NCBI GenBank assembly: GCA_944392605.1
Contig: CALXXE010000002.1
Coordinates: 1-64,000 of the forward strand
Source of the DNA: an uncultured Clostridia bacterium
Lineage (GTDB): Bacteria; Bacillota; Clostridia; TANB77; CAG-508
Direction: 5' to 3'
Length of the DNA: 64,000 nucleotides
Of this stretch, positions 30,460 through 40,500 are shown one piece after another. Positions within the stretch are counted from its first letter, which is position 1. Every line of letters begins with the position of its first letter. The position numbers were made by a program, and so were the translations under genes. The notes under the pieces are model-generated. The model made no database searches. It was not told the origin of the DNA and worked only from the letters and a program-made list of their open reading frames with translations.

Positions 30460-31308
30460 ATGGCAAAGATGACAGGTTTAGGAAAAGGACTAGATGCTTT
30501 ATTTGGCCCAGTTCCAGAAGAAGAACAACCACGAGAGAATGACACATTAAAAAATTTGAAAATAACGGAAGTTGAACCAAACAGAGAACAAGCAAGAAAA
30601 AGATTCGATCAAGATGCATTAGAAGAATTAGCTAGCTCAATTAAAGAATATGGGTTAATACAACCAATTGTTGTAACTAAAAAAGATGATTATTATAGTA
30701 TTGTAGCTGGAGAAAGAAGATGGAGAGCTTCTAAAATTGCAGGTTTAAAGGAGATACCTGCAATTATAAGAGAAGATGACGAAAAAATTAATGCAGAAAT
30801 TTCTCTAATAGAAAATATGCAAAGAGAGGATTTAAATCCTATTGAGAAAGCAACTGGAATAAAAACTTTAATGGATAATTATGGTATGTCTCAAGAAGAA
30901 GTTGCTCAAAAGTTAGGAAAAGCTAGAAGTACTATAGCTAACTGGACAAGAGTTTTGAATTTGGACTCAAGGGTTTTAGAAATGGTAAGAGAGGGAAAAA
31001 TAACAGAAGGACATTGTAAGGCATTACTTGCTATAACAGACCCAGAAAAACAATATATAGCAGCTGTTCATATGTTGGAAAGAGGTACTACAGTAAGACA
31101 GATGGAGAACAAAGCAAAAGTTAAAATGTCAAAAGAAGAAGAAAATAGAAGACATATTTTATATAAAAACATAGAAGATACATTTCAAGGATTTTTTGGT
31201 TCTAAAGTAAAATTAGATCCAGGAAAAAGACGTGGAAAAATTATTATAGAATATACTTCTAATGATGATTTGGAAAGAATTTTAGGATTAATAAGCAATA
31301 ATGAATAG
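30460..31308 (+). CDS. parB: chromosome partitioning protein ParB (Spo0J)
   Basis: A 282-aa CTP-dependent clamp loaded at parS. It opens KMTGLGKGLDALFGP. The CTP-binding motifs are GERRWRASKIAGL (about 87) and ENMQREDLNPIEKA (about 115). The helix-turn-helix MSQEEVAQKLGKARSTIANW binds parS, and a C-terminal dimer domain follows. GGGGGAATAAATAAA precedes the ATG. It pairs with parA. No parS was identified by eye here. Confidence 0.96.
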   Translation: MAKMTGLGKGLDALFGPVPEEEQPRENDTLKNLKITEVEPNREQARKRFDQDALEELASSIKEYGLIQPIVVTKKDDYYSIVAGERRWRASKIAGLKEIPAIIREDDEKINAEISLIENMQREDLNPIEKATGIKTLMDNYGMSQEEVAQKLGKARSTIANWTRVLNLDSRVLEMVREGKITEGHCKALLAITDPEKQYIAAVHMLERGTTVRQMENKAKVKMSKEEENRRHILYKNIEDTFQGFFGSKVKLDPGKRRGKIIIEYTSNDDLERILGLISNNE

Positions 31309-31323
31309 AGAAAAGGTGATAAC

Positions 31324-31833
31324 ATGGAAAATTTAATACAATCATTAGGAATGAATAATGTTATATATATATTATTTGGTATAATAATTATTCTATTATT
31401 AGCATTTATAATATTACTTGGAAAAGTTATAGGTTTAAATAAAAGATATAAAAAGTTCATGGTAAAGCTTGGAGAAGGAAAGGATATACAAGAAGACTTA
31501 GAAAATTATATGTATAGAGTGGAAAGAGTGGAAAAACAAAACGCAGATATTTTGAACCAAATTAACGGATTAGATAAAGATTTAGAAGGGTGCATTCAAA
31601 AGGTTGGAATATTAAGGTATAGTGCTTTTCAAGATACAGGAAGTGATTTAAGTTTTACTCTTGCTTTGCTTGATGAACATGATGACGGTGTTGTATTTAA
31701 TGGTATTTATTCAAGGGAAATGTCTAATATATATGCTAAACCAATAGAAAATGGTAAATCTAAATACACACTTTCAGAAGAAGAACAAGAAGCAATAAAA
31801 AGAGCAATTGATAGTTATAAAAAAGAAAAATAG
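31324..31833 (+). CDS. DUF4446 family membrane protein
   Basis: A 169-aa protein with one N-terminal membrane helix (about residues 12-35), a coiled region (50-90), and a conserved C-terminal domain. That domain contains GILRYSAFQDTGSDLSFTLALLDEHDDGVVF and IYSREMSNIYAKPI. DUF4446 genes commonly sit after parB in Clostridia. Function is unknown. It is the last gene before a strong terminator. Confidence 0.88.
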   Translation: MENLIQSLGMNNVIYILFGIIIILLLAFIILLGKVIGLNKRYKKFMVKLGEGKDIQEDLENYMYRVERVEKQNADILNQINGLDKDLEGCIQKVGILRYSAFQDTGSDLSFTLALLDEHDDGVVFNGIYSREMSNIYAKPIENGKSKYTLSEEEQEAIKRAIDSYKKEK

Positions 31834-31835
31834 TA

Positions 31836-31877
31836 AAAAAAGACTTAAATATCATGTTAAAAATTTAAGTCTTTTTT
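31836..31877. terminator. strong bidirectional terminator
   Basis: AAAAAAGACTTAAAT and its perfect complement flank a 12-base loop. It separates the par operon from the secretion locus. Confidence 0.85.
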
Positions 31878-31925
31878 AAAATGAATAATTATAGTCAAAT
31901 TTGAAAAAAATATATTAAGAAAATA

Positions 31926-31954
31926 TTGACAAGTAGACTTTGCTAGTATATTAT
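31926..31954 (+). promoter_or_regulatory. promoter of the WXG100-like gene
   Basis: TTGACA at 31926-31931, a 17-base spacer, and TATTAT at 31949-31954. The spacer end and downstream bases (TAGTATATTATG, AAATAAGTAAAAA) recur in the promoter at 32883. Confidence 0.8.
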
Positions 31955-31982
31955 GGAAATAAGTAAAAAGGAGGTAATAAAA

Positions 31983-32597
31983 ATGGCAAGAATTATGGAA
32001 GTTGATTACGAGGCAATACCAGGAAAAGCACAACAAATGAGATCACAAGGAGAGGAGTTGAATACAGAATTAACAACAGCATATCAAAGTATAGCAGATA
32101 TGCATAATGCATGGTATGGAAAAAGATATAATGAACTAGTTAAATCTTTTAATAATATAATTCCTCAAATAAATGAAATGTTACAATTAGTTGTTGGGGA
32201 TATACCATTTGCATTAGAGACAGTAGCAAATAACTATTCACAAGCAGACAAAGGATCAAATGTAACAAGTGCAAATAATACAGCACCAAAGAAAATTTCA
32301 AACTTAACTATATCAAATGATGTAGGAATGAAATTCTTAACAAGTGAAGTAAGTTCAACACAATCAAAAGTATCAACAAACTTTAAAAATGCAGTAGAAA
32401 AAATGAGTGCAATAGAAGCAACATATTCACAAGTACAATGGCAAAGTGAGGCTTCAGAGGCATTTGCAGCAAAATTCCAAAAATTAAAAAATGAAATAGT
32501 AACTGCTTTTAATGATATTGAAACACAATTTACACAATTAATGAACCAAGCACAAGAAGATGTTCAATCAGCAGAAACAGCAAATACTGTACAATAG
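31983..32597 (+). CDS. tandem WXG100-like secreted protein of the type VII locus
   Basis: A 204-aa helical protein. The first half carries a WXG-type turn, NAWYGKRYNELV (about residue 48). The second half carries QWQSEASEAFAAKFQKL (about 150), a W-x-S turn, so it looks like two WXG100 domains fused. Such proteins are exported as helical hairpins by EssC and act as carriers or structural partners. The start follows AAAGGAGGTAATAAAA; an upstream ATG ten codons earlier overlaps the ribosome site. It has its own promoter and terminator, so it is probably made in excess. Confidence 0.85.
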   Translation: MARIMEVDYEAIPGKAQQMRSQGEELNTELTTAYQSIADMHNAWYGKRYNELVKSFNNIIPQINEMLQLVVGDIPFALETVANNYSQADKGSNVTSANNTAPKKISNLTISNDVGMKFLTSEVSSTQSKVSTNFKNAVEKMSAIEATYSQVQWQSEASEAFAAKFQKLKNEIVTAFNDIETQFTQLMNQAQEDVQSAETANTVQ

Positions 32598-32680
32598 TAG
32601 GATGTGTAAAAAAATATTTTAAATGGCTTTTTATAAAAAATGATAAAACATTGCAAAAATTTAAAGATAAAAGTACTAAG

Positions 32681-32722
32681 AAAAAGAACTTAAATATTTT
32701 TCTAATATTTAAGTTCTTTTTT
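32681..32722. terminator. terminator after the WXG100-like gene
   Basis: AAAAAGAACTTAAATATT pairs with AATATTTAAGTTCTTTTT, closed by a short loop. Confidence 0.85.
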
Positions 32723-32844
32723 AGTTACTGTTCAGACTTGAAGTATTTTTCTTATGAAAATCTAATTTAAGACTCTTTAATAAAATTTTAGAGATTAACT
32801 ACGCTGACCAAATTAATAAATTTTATCTAGTCTGAACAGTAACT
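32723..32844. repeat. 122-bp segment bounded by a perfect 16-bp inverted repeat
   Basis: AGTTACTGTTCAGACT at 32723-32738 and its exact complement at 32829-32844, then seven T residues. The interior (about 90 bases) has no open frame and contains CTACGCTGACC. It could be a second, long terminator or a tiny non-autonomous element. Confidence 0.65.
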
Positions 32845-32882
32845 TTTTTTAGATCAATTTTAAAGAACATCTAAATAAATTA

Positions 32883-32911
32883 TTGACAATATGAAATTGT
32901 TAGTATATTAT
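32883..32911 (+). promoter_or_regulatory. promoter of the effector operon
   Basis: TTGACA, a 17-base spacer and TATTAT, sharing TTAGTATATTATGCAAATAAGTAAAAA with the promoter at 31926. The two units are probably co-regulated. Confidence 0.75.
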
Positions 32912-32941
32912 GCAAATAAGTAAAAAAGAGGAGAAAGAAAA

Positions 32942-33319
32942 TTGAGTGTATATGAGATACAAAGTGATATAAATAGTTTGAATAGTCAAATAAGAGGATT
33001 AGGAAACTCAAGGACAAACTATCAAAATATGAATAACCAAATAAATCAAGCAATAACAGAGTTATCAACAGCATATAACTATATAGTGAATGCAAGAAAT
33101 CAGTTGTCACAAAACTATAGTAGTGAAGCAGCGAATAAAAAAGTAGAGGAATTGAGAGTAGCAGCTGATGATATAAATGCATTAATAAGTAAATTGAGAG
33201 ATCAAATATTAGCAGAGTCAAATAGAAGAATAACATCAATAGGAAATCAAATACAAGGAAAACAGGATGAAGTATTAAGAAAAAATAGAGAATTACAAGA
33301 GGAGAAAAATAAAAATTAG
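32942..33319 (+). CDS. DUF5082-like coiled-coil type VII accessory protein
   Basis: A 125-aa all-helical protein with heptad-like Asn/Gln/Leu patterns (IQSDINSLNSQIRGLGN, then ELSTAYNYIVNARNQL) and a charged tail. Small proteins of this kind precede LXG-type effectors and are thought to be targeting partners. The start is TTG after GAGGAGAAAGAAAA. The large effector gene follows after 14 bases. Confidence 0.7.
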   Translation: MSVYEIQSDINSLNSQIRGLGNSRTNYQNMNNQINQAITELSTAYNYIVNARNQLSQNYSSEAANKKVEELRVAADDINALISKLRDQILAESNRRITSIGNQIQGKQDEVLRKNRELQEEKNKN

Positions 33320-33332
33320 GAGGAACTAAAGA

Positions 33333-36293
33333 ATGCTATCTATAAATTTAGATGGACTAGAGAGTAATGTAAAACTAGCAATGAAGAATACAATGAAATA
33401 TTTGCAAAGAGCTCAAGATGTTTTTTATTCTATGACAATTCCTAGCGATTTTTCTTATGCTTCAACATTAAGAGGCATGCCAGGAACAATTTCAAATATC
33501 CATAGTAGAGTAAGTGCAAATGAAAGATGGCTTGAAAATGCAATAAGTAATTTTAGTGTGGCTGAAAATAGTAATAGTAATTTATTAAATGATATTTCAG
33601 GATTATTAGATGGCTTAAATTTTAGTGAAGCATTAAAAAATATATCAGCTACTACTAGCAATAAAGAAGAAGAGAGTAATCCAGTAGTAGATTTTTTTAA
33701 TTTTCTTGGGGATGTATTGGATACGGTAGGACCAGCTGTAACTGATTTTGGAAACTTTTTAATGAACGGAGTTGAAATGGCAGCTGAAACAGCATCAAAC
33801 ATAGGAAACGATTTTTTATCATTTCTTTCTGGCGCATGGGATACAGCATGTGATTGGGGAGGAAATGTTATTAACTTTTTTCAAAATGATTTGCCAGTAA
33901 TGATTGATGATGCGGGTGCAGCTATATCAAATGTCTGGAGTTATTTATGTGAAAATACAATTTTGGGAGACATTATAGATTTGGGTGAATGCGTCTTTGC
34001 ATCTGTAATAAATACACTAGGAGCAGTTTTTAAGGGAGTTGTAGGATTAGGTGAGTCTTTATTTGATGTAATTGTTTTTCTTAACACAGGAACAGCAACT
34101 GTTTTTACAGGAGCTTGGGATGGCTTATCATATCTAGGAAGTATGTTTATGGGAGATACAAGTAATTGGGAGTCATTAACAGGTAAGATGTGGTCAGGAG
34201 TAATGGGATTTATAGCAGAAGATCATGTGGAAAATGCATATAGAGATTTTTATCAAAATAATGCAATTGGTCAATGGTTAGACGAAAATGCACATGAATG
34301 GTTCAAATCAGATAGTCAACTCCTTGGAATGGTATCAGGGGTAACTGAAATCCTTGGTATTCTTGCTCTAACGTATCTTACAGGTGGAATATTTGGAGTC
34401 GGTTTTGCAGCTACGTCAGCAACGATAGGTGGAGGAGCAGCATTTGGACAAATGTTAGAAACTTCATGGGGAGGAATGAGAGATTCTTCAATGGTAGGAA
34501 TAGAGGAAATGTATCAAAATGGACAAATTTCAAAAGAAGAATATCAGAATATTGTTGCTATAAGAAGTTTGAGCGATGAAGACATAAGAGAACTTGAACA
34601 ACTTTATAAAGACGGATTAATAATCCAGGAAGACTATGAATTAATTATGCAGATAAGAGAAATGCCAGAAGATTGGAGAAATTTTGATAACTGGTTAGAA
34701 GGAGTAAGAGTAGCAGGAATAGCAGGACTTTCAGAAGGATTGCAATGGTGGTTAGGTTCAAAAATAGCAGGACTAAATCTTTCTGGTAATATGTTTGCAA
34801 ATGGCGGAACGAGAGTGGTATTAGATAGTCTTACAGGTGGAGCAGATAAACCACTTAGAGCTTTATTAGATTCAATGTCCTCAGGAAAAAGCTTTGATGA
34901 AGCATTAGAAGAAATAGGAGGCTGGGAAGCTGTAGGACAAGATTTCTTAATTGCATTAGGACTTTCAGCAGCAGGAGAAGCAGTGAATATACATAGAACT
35001 AATAGCTTAGAAGATAGATTAAATAGTTTGCAATCATTTGATAGCTTAGATGATTCAACAAAGAAGAGAGTACAGGAATTACTAGAAAGAGATAGTAGTA
35101 ACAATAATATTAATAATATGAATGATACTCAATTGAATAAATATATATCAGAAATATTGATAAATAGAGAGTCCCAGATAGATGAAGCAGCAAAATATTT
35201 GTATGGAAATCAAAGCGGAAATATTTCTGATCAAGTAAGGAAAAAGATAGCGAATGGAATCGATTCAATAAATAGAACAGGATTGTTAGATAACTTGGAT
35301 GAAAATACGGCAACTAGTATTAGAAATTTAATTATGGAAGATTATTTTAATAATAAAATAAATTTAGAAGATATACCTAATCTAGATATTGGAAGTTATT
35401 TGAACACTTTAAATACACAAGAAATCAGTAATATATTTAAAAATATGGACATGGATAGTACTTTTGAATATTTATCTAAAGGAAATGGAAAATATGGTGT
35501 AGACCAAGGATTATTTACTACATTAGAACAAAGAGATCCAGTAGCATATCAAGAGATAAAAAATAAACTCATGAAAGAGTACGGATTTTCTGCATATGAT
35601 AGTGAAAGATTTATGCAGATAGTTGATGCGGTAGGGGCATGCCCATATGCAAGAACAGCTAATGTTATATGTGATTATTTTAAAGATATGCCAGAAAAAT
35701 TTGAAGAGATATTTGGTTTCCCCTTATATAAAAAAAATGCAAATGGTGTATGGGAACTAAATGATGCTGAATTATTAGCAGATTTATATTATTGGGGAAA
35801 TACACAAGGTGAAGGAGCAGTTTTGATAAAACTTGATGAAAATGGAAATGCAGTAATTAATGAAGATGCTATAAGAATGGATGATGGACAAATATCTATG
35901 GTTATGCAAAGAGGTAGTAGTTGGGAGGAATTATCAGATTATCTTGCCTCTAAAACAGATAATATACAATGTGAATCTAATGAAATTTTGAATTATACTA
36001 ATTTTGGAAGTAAGGAAAATATAATAAATGACTTAAAAGGAAGAATAGATAATGGAGAAATTCTTAGTGTTGGATTTGGTCCAAATGATCCTAATATTCC
36101 AATACGTTTTGAAAATGCTGAAACAGGAGCAATTGTAAGTAACGTAAGAGGAGGACACTGGGTTAAAATTATAGATGTTACTGATGACGGACTTATAGTA
36201 TCAAGTTGGGGAATAAAATGCTTTGTAAGTTTTGACGACTTAATAAATAATTCACAATTTAGTTTTATAAGTGATAGCATTAGTATTAAATAG
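33333..36293 (+). CDS. large type VII effector with a papain-like C-terminal domain
   Basis: A 986-aa protein. The first about 100 residues are a helical targeting region (LXG/WXG-like, IPSDFSYASTL and NERWLENAISNF). The middle is rich in aromatic and hydrophobic helices (about 120-420) with GGIFGVGFAATSATIGGGAAFG, possibly membrane-active, then repeated acidic helical stretches. The last about 220 residues look like a C39/papain-type fold: ACPYARTANVICDYF with Cys near 769, GGHWVKIIDV with His near 941, then SSWG. I infer a protease or deamidase toxin. The catalytic assignment is by eye. The next gene may encode its immunity or chaperone protein. Confidence 0.6.
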   Translation: MLSINLDGLESNVKLAMKNTMKYLQRAQDVFYSMTIPSDFSYASTLRGMPGTISNIHSRVSANERWLENAISNFSVAENSNSNLLNDISGLLDGLNFSEALKNISATTSNKEEESNPVVDFFNFLGDVLDTVGPAVTDFGNFLMNGVEMAAETASNIGNDFLSFLSGAWDTACDWGGNVINFFQNDLPVMIDDAGAAISNVWSYLCENTILGDIIDLGECVFASVINTLGAVFKGVVGLGESLFDVIVFLNTGTATVFTGAWDGLSYLGSMFMGDTSNWESLTGKMWSGVMGFIAEDHVENAYRDFYQNNAIGQWLDENAHEWFKSDSQLLGMVSGVTEILGILALTYLTGGIFGVGFAATSATIGGGAAFGQMLETSWGGMRDSSMVGIEEMYQNGQISKEEYQNIVAIRSLSDEDIRELEQLYKDGLIIQEDYELIMQIREMPEDWRNFDNWLEGVRVAGIAGLSEGLQWWLGSKIAGLNLSGNMFANGGTRVVLDSLTGGADKPLRALLDSMSSGKSFDEALEEIGGWEAVGQDFLIALGLSAAGEAVNIHRTNSLEDRLNSLQSFDSLDDSTKKRVQELLERDSSNNNINNMNDTQLNKYISEILINRESQIDEAAKYLYGNQSGNISDQVRKKIANGIDSINRTGLLDNLDENTATSIRNLIMEDYFNNKINLEDIPNLDIGSYLNTLNTQEISNIFKNMDMDSTFEYLSKGNGKYGVDQGLFTTLEQRDPVAYQEIKNKLMKEYGFSAYDSERFMQIVDAVGACPYARTANVICDYFKDMPEKFEEIFGFPLYKKNANGVWELNDAELLADLYYWGNTQGEGAVLIKLDENGNAVINEDAIRMDDGQISMVMQRGSSWEELSDYLASKTDNIQCESNEILNYTNFGSKENIINDLKGRIDNGEILSVGFGPNDPNIPIRFENAETGAIVSNVRGGHWVKIIDVTDDGLIVSSWGIKCFVSFDDLINNSQFSFISDSISIK

Positions 36294-36318
36294 ATATACA
36301 AAATTTGGAGGTATAATT

Positions 36319-37011
36319 TTGAAAAAAAATATTATAAAAAAAGAAGAATTGGATTCATTAAATCCTGACAGAAAACTTAATAATATAACTGAAGATGAAT
36401 ATATTGGACTGTACTCAATATATAGAAAACTTTTTACAGAATATATGATAGAAAAACTAAACTTAAAAGAGTATGATGAAAGAATAAAAAGTAGTGGATT
36501 AAATTTTTGTGCAAATAAAGAAAAAGATATGGACTTATATCAATATTTTTCATCAGAGTACTTAGATTATTTTTATTTAAGAAATAATTTATATGTAGAA
36601 AGACTAAATGATGAAGAATTAAATTTTTTAAGAAGAAAATTAGAACTAGATAATTATGATTTAGATGATGAATCAAGATTAATGATAGAAAAAACATATC
36701 AAAAGGTTATTTTTGAAGATGTATTAGGAAACGGTGAAGAATGTACCACGTTTTTTGGCCCAAGCAGTGGCTATATGGCAAAAAATAATGGAGTAGTAAT
36801 AGGAGTAAGATATGATGAATTTGCAAGAAATGGATTAACAGATGATAAATGGGATGAGTTACATAATAGACAAAAAAATTTTTTAACCCAATTAATTGGT
36901 GAGATAAAAGAAAATATAGAAAAAAATATATCTGGACCGATATATATTTTTAGGTACAATGAGTTTTCTATAAGAAAAAGAAATAAAGAAAGAGAAGAGG
37001 AGGAAAGATAA
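36319..37011 (+). CDS. hypothetical protein next to the large effector (possible immunity or chaperone)
   Basis: A 230-aa acidic cytoplasmic-looking protein without a signal peptide. The start is TTG at 36319 after GGAGGTATAAT. It contains EDVLGNGEECTTFFGPSSG, then KNNGVVIGVRYDEFARNGL and a C-terminal IYIFRYNEFSIRKR. No recognised family. It lies between the effector and a DUF4176 gene and ends in the ATGG start of the latter (overlap one base), so it belongs to the effector operon. Immunity or loading function is inferred only from position. Confidence 0.6.
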   Translation: MKKNIIKKEELDSLNPDRKLNNITEDEYIGLYSIYRKLFTEYMIEKLNLKEYDERIKSSGLNFCANKEKDMDLYQYFSSEYLDYFYLRNNLYVERLNDEELNFLRRKLELDNYDLDDESRLMIEKTYQKVIFEDVLGNGEECTTFFGPSSGYMAKNNGVVIGVRYDEFARNGLTDDKWDELHNRQKNFLTQLIGEIKENIEKNISGPIYIFRYNEFSIRKRNKEREEEER

Positions 37012-37331
37012 TGGAAAAAGTAGGAAAGAGGTTTTTACCAATAGGAACAGTAGTAATGTTAAAAGGTGGAAAAAAGAGAGTAATGATTACAGGATTTTGT
37101 GCAATGGAAGGAAGAGACAGAACCAAAATGTGGGATTATAGTGGATGTATGTATCCAGAAGGGTTCTTATCATCAAATCAAACATGTTTATTTAATCATG
37201 ATCAAATAGAAAAGGTATATCATTTGGGATTAGCAGATGATGAAGAAGAGAAAAAATTTAAGAAGAGTTTAGATGAATTGATAAAAAAATCAAAAGAAGT
37301 TGTGGAAAAAAATAAAGATAAAAAAGAATAA
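37011..37331 (+). CDS. DUF4176 family type VII accessory protein
   Basis: A 106-aa protein with the DUF4176 pattern: LPIGTVVMLKGGKKRVMITGF, then WDYSGCMYPEGFLS, then FNHDQIEKVYHLG, and a Lys/Glu tail. DUF4176 genes are regular companions of type VII secretion loci; their role is unknown. It is translationally coupled to the preceding gene and ends the effector operon before a terminator. Confidence 0.85.
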   Translation: MEKVGKRFLPIGTVVMLKGGKKRVMITGFCAMEGRDRTKMWDYSGCMYPEGFLSSNQTCLFNHDQIEKVYHLGLADDEEEKKFKKSLDELIKKSKEVVEKNKDKKE

Positions 37332-37339
37332 AATAAATG

Positions 37340-37376
37340 AAGTTGATATTTAAAAATAAAAATATCAACTTTTTAT
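37340..37376. terminator. terminator before essC
   Basis: AAGTTGATATTT pairs with AAATATCAACTT, followed by TTTATTTT. Confidence 0.8.
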
Positions 37377-37467
37377 TTTGAGTTTTAATGTCATAATACA
37401 GTTAGGGAAATAGAAAAAACAGACTTATTTATTATATTTTGTAACAAATTTGTAAAACGTTTTTTTA

Positions 37468-37496
37468 TTGACACTATAATATAGATTGTGTATATT
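37468..37496 (+). promoter_or_regulatory. essC promoter
   Basis: TTGACA at 37468-37473 and TATATT at 37491-37496, 17 bases apart, about 80 bases before the GTG start. Confidence 0.75.
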
Positions 37497-37578
37497 AATA
37501 TTGAGTATAATTATATTTTTTTATAATAAATTTATATAAAACTTTGTTAGAAATAATAAATGCAGAGGTGGATGTTAA

Positions 37579-40500
37579 GTGGTTGTAACACTATTAGGAA
37601 AAAATCTTATGTATAAACTGTCATTACCACAAGTAGCTGTAGGAAATTATTGGCTAAGTGATAGAGAAGGCGAAAAAGGAAGAAAACTAATTAATATTCA
37701 AGGGATTGATGGTGAATGGCAGATAATTAATAGTAATGTTGTAGAAGTTATGGACTTTAAAATTATCGACAGAGAAAAAAACAACATGCGAAAAAATGAA
37801 AAACAGATTGGAGAAAGCGTAGTTTTAGAAGAATATGAAATGTATGGAATACGTTTTAGAGGAACAGAAGAGTTATTCATTTTATATTGTTCACCTACTT
37901 ATGAAGATAATTTGATTCATTTAGACATTAGGAAAAAAGCAGATATATATATAGGAAAAGGAGTCCATAATCAAATTGTTTATACAAATAAAATGATGGC
38001 TAATACACAAGCTCAAATTTTCCAATATGAAGGAAGATGGATGATAAAGAATTTTGATAATCAATTTGGGACATTCGTCAATAATAAACCAGTAAAAAAA
38101 GATACTATATTGTCTAATGGGGACGTAATATTTATGATGGGTTTAAAGATAATAATAATGGGTATGAGTATCTTTATTAATAATCCACAAAAAAAAGTAA
38201 CGTGTAGCAAAGAAATGTTTAGGTTAGATAATATTAAAGTAAACACTATTATAGATTCAGAAGAACCTGACGAAGAAATGTATTCAGAAGATGAATATTT
38301 TTCAAGAGCTCCAAGAATAACAAACGTTATAGAACACGAAAAAGTAAAAATAGATGCACCACCTCACTTGCAAGATGATAGTGAAATGCCACTTATTTTA
38401 GCTATGGGATCATCTTTATCTATGGGAATTATAATGATAGTATCTATATTTAATGCTATAAATGGGCAAGTCAACGGGACATCTTCAACTACTCAAATGG
38501 TAACATCATTAGTTGTAGCTGTTGCGATGTTAATAAGTATGGTATTATTTCCTGTTTTGACCAATAAGTGGAGTAAAAGAAAGAAAAGAAAATATGAGGA
38601 AAAACGTCAAGATAGATATAAGAAATATTTAAATTCAAAAAGTGATATAATCAATGAAATAATAAACAAACAAAAAGAAATTCTTTTTGAGAATTATCCA
38701 TCTCCAGAAGAATGTACACAAATAATTTTAAATAAAGGTGCTCGTTTATGGGAGAGAAAAATAGATGATTATGATTTTTTAACTGTTCGACTTGGGGTTG
38801 GAGATGTTCCAGTAGATATTGAGATTCAATATCCTGAAGAACAATTTACAATGGAAGATGATAATTTAGTTGAAATTTTAAATAATATTGTAAATAATTC
38901 AAAAATTTTAAAATCTTCTCCAATAGTAATGTCTTTAGCAGAGAAAAATATTTCAGCAATAATTGCTCAAGGAAATGAAAAAGTAGAGAGATTTATAAAA
39001 AGTTTAATAATACAACTAGTAGCTTTTCATAGTTACGAAGATCTAAAATTAGTTTTCTTACTAAAAGAAGACGAAGAAGACAACTTAGAGTTTGTAAAAA
39101 TGTTACCACATGTTTGGGATAATTCAAAACAAATAAGATTTTTTGCATATGATTATGATGAAATGAATGAGATTTCAAAATATTTAGAAGAAGTGTTACA
39201 AAATAGATTACAATATGAAAATAAAGATTATAAATCTTTTGCACCATATTATTTAATAATCACAAATGATTATAAAAAAGTAGAGAATTTAAAAATAATT
39301 ACAGAAATATTAAAAACAAAAGTGAATGTAGGTTTCAGTATTTTATGTATTACTAATGATTTATTACAATTACCAAATGAATGTAAAACATTTATTAGTA
39401 TAGATAAAGAGAGTAAAACAGGAATGATATTTGAAAATGAACTATCTTCTACAAACCAAAAACAGATAACATTTGATACATCTGTTATATTCTTTTTTGA
39501 TAAGATTTGTCAGGCAGTATCAAATATTCCTATAAAATATACAGAAAATGGAGGAAATTTATTACCAAACACATATACTTTCTTGGAAATGTATGATGTT
39601 GGTAGAATAGAGCAATTAAATATATTAGAAAGATGGAATAGGCATGACCCAACGTTATCATTGAAGGCCCCTGTTGGAATAGAAGCATCAGGGATGCCAA
39701 TTGTTTTGGATATACATGAGAAATTCCATGGACCACATGGATTAATTGCGGGAAGTACAGGTTCAGGAAAGAGTGAATTTATTATTACTTATATATTATC
39801 TTTGGCTATAAACTATCACCCAGATGATGTTAATTTTATATTAATTGATTATAAGGGTGGAGGTTTAGCAGGAGCATTTGAAAAAAGAAATATGAAGTTA
39901 CCTCATTTAGTAGGAACTATTACTAATATAGATACTAATGGACTTAAAAGATCTTTAGTATCTATACAGAGTGAATTAAGAAGAAGACAAGTAATGTTTA
40001 ATGAAGCAAGAGATATGACAGATGAAGGAACTATTGATATATATAAATATCAGAGATTATATCACCAAGGAATAGTAAAAAAACCAATTCCTCATTTATT
40101 AATTATCTGTGATGAGTTTGCAGAATTAAAACAACAACAAGAAGACTTTATGAATGAATTAATAAGCGTTTCTAGAATAGGACGTAGTTTAGGAGTACAT
40201 TTAATACTTGCAACACAGAAACCAGCAGGAATAGTAAATGACCAAATTCGTAGTAATAGTAAGTTTGCAGTATGTTTAAAAGTACAAGATAGGGAAGATA
40301 GTGTTGATGTAATAAAAAGACCTGATGCAGCAAATTTAAAGAAGGCAGGACAATTTTTCTTACAAGTTGGAAATGATGAATATTTTGTTTTAGGACAGTC
40401 AGCATGGTCAGGAGCGGCATATATACCATCTGATCTTACGGAGAAAAAAATAGATAAATCAATACAATTTATATCTAATACAGGAACTGTAATAAAACAA

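Noticed and set aside
32598..32941. Small gene between the WXG100-like and DUF5082-like genes
   Set aside because: No frame with a ribosome site. The interval is filled by a terminator, a long inverted repeat and a promoter.
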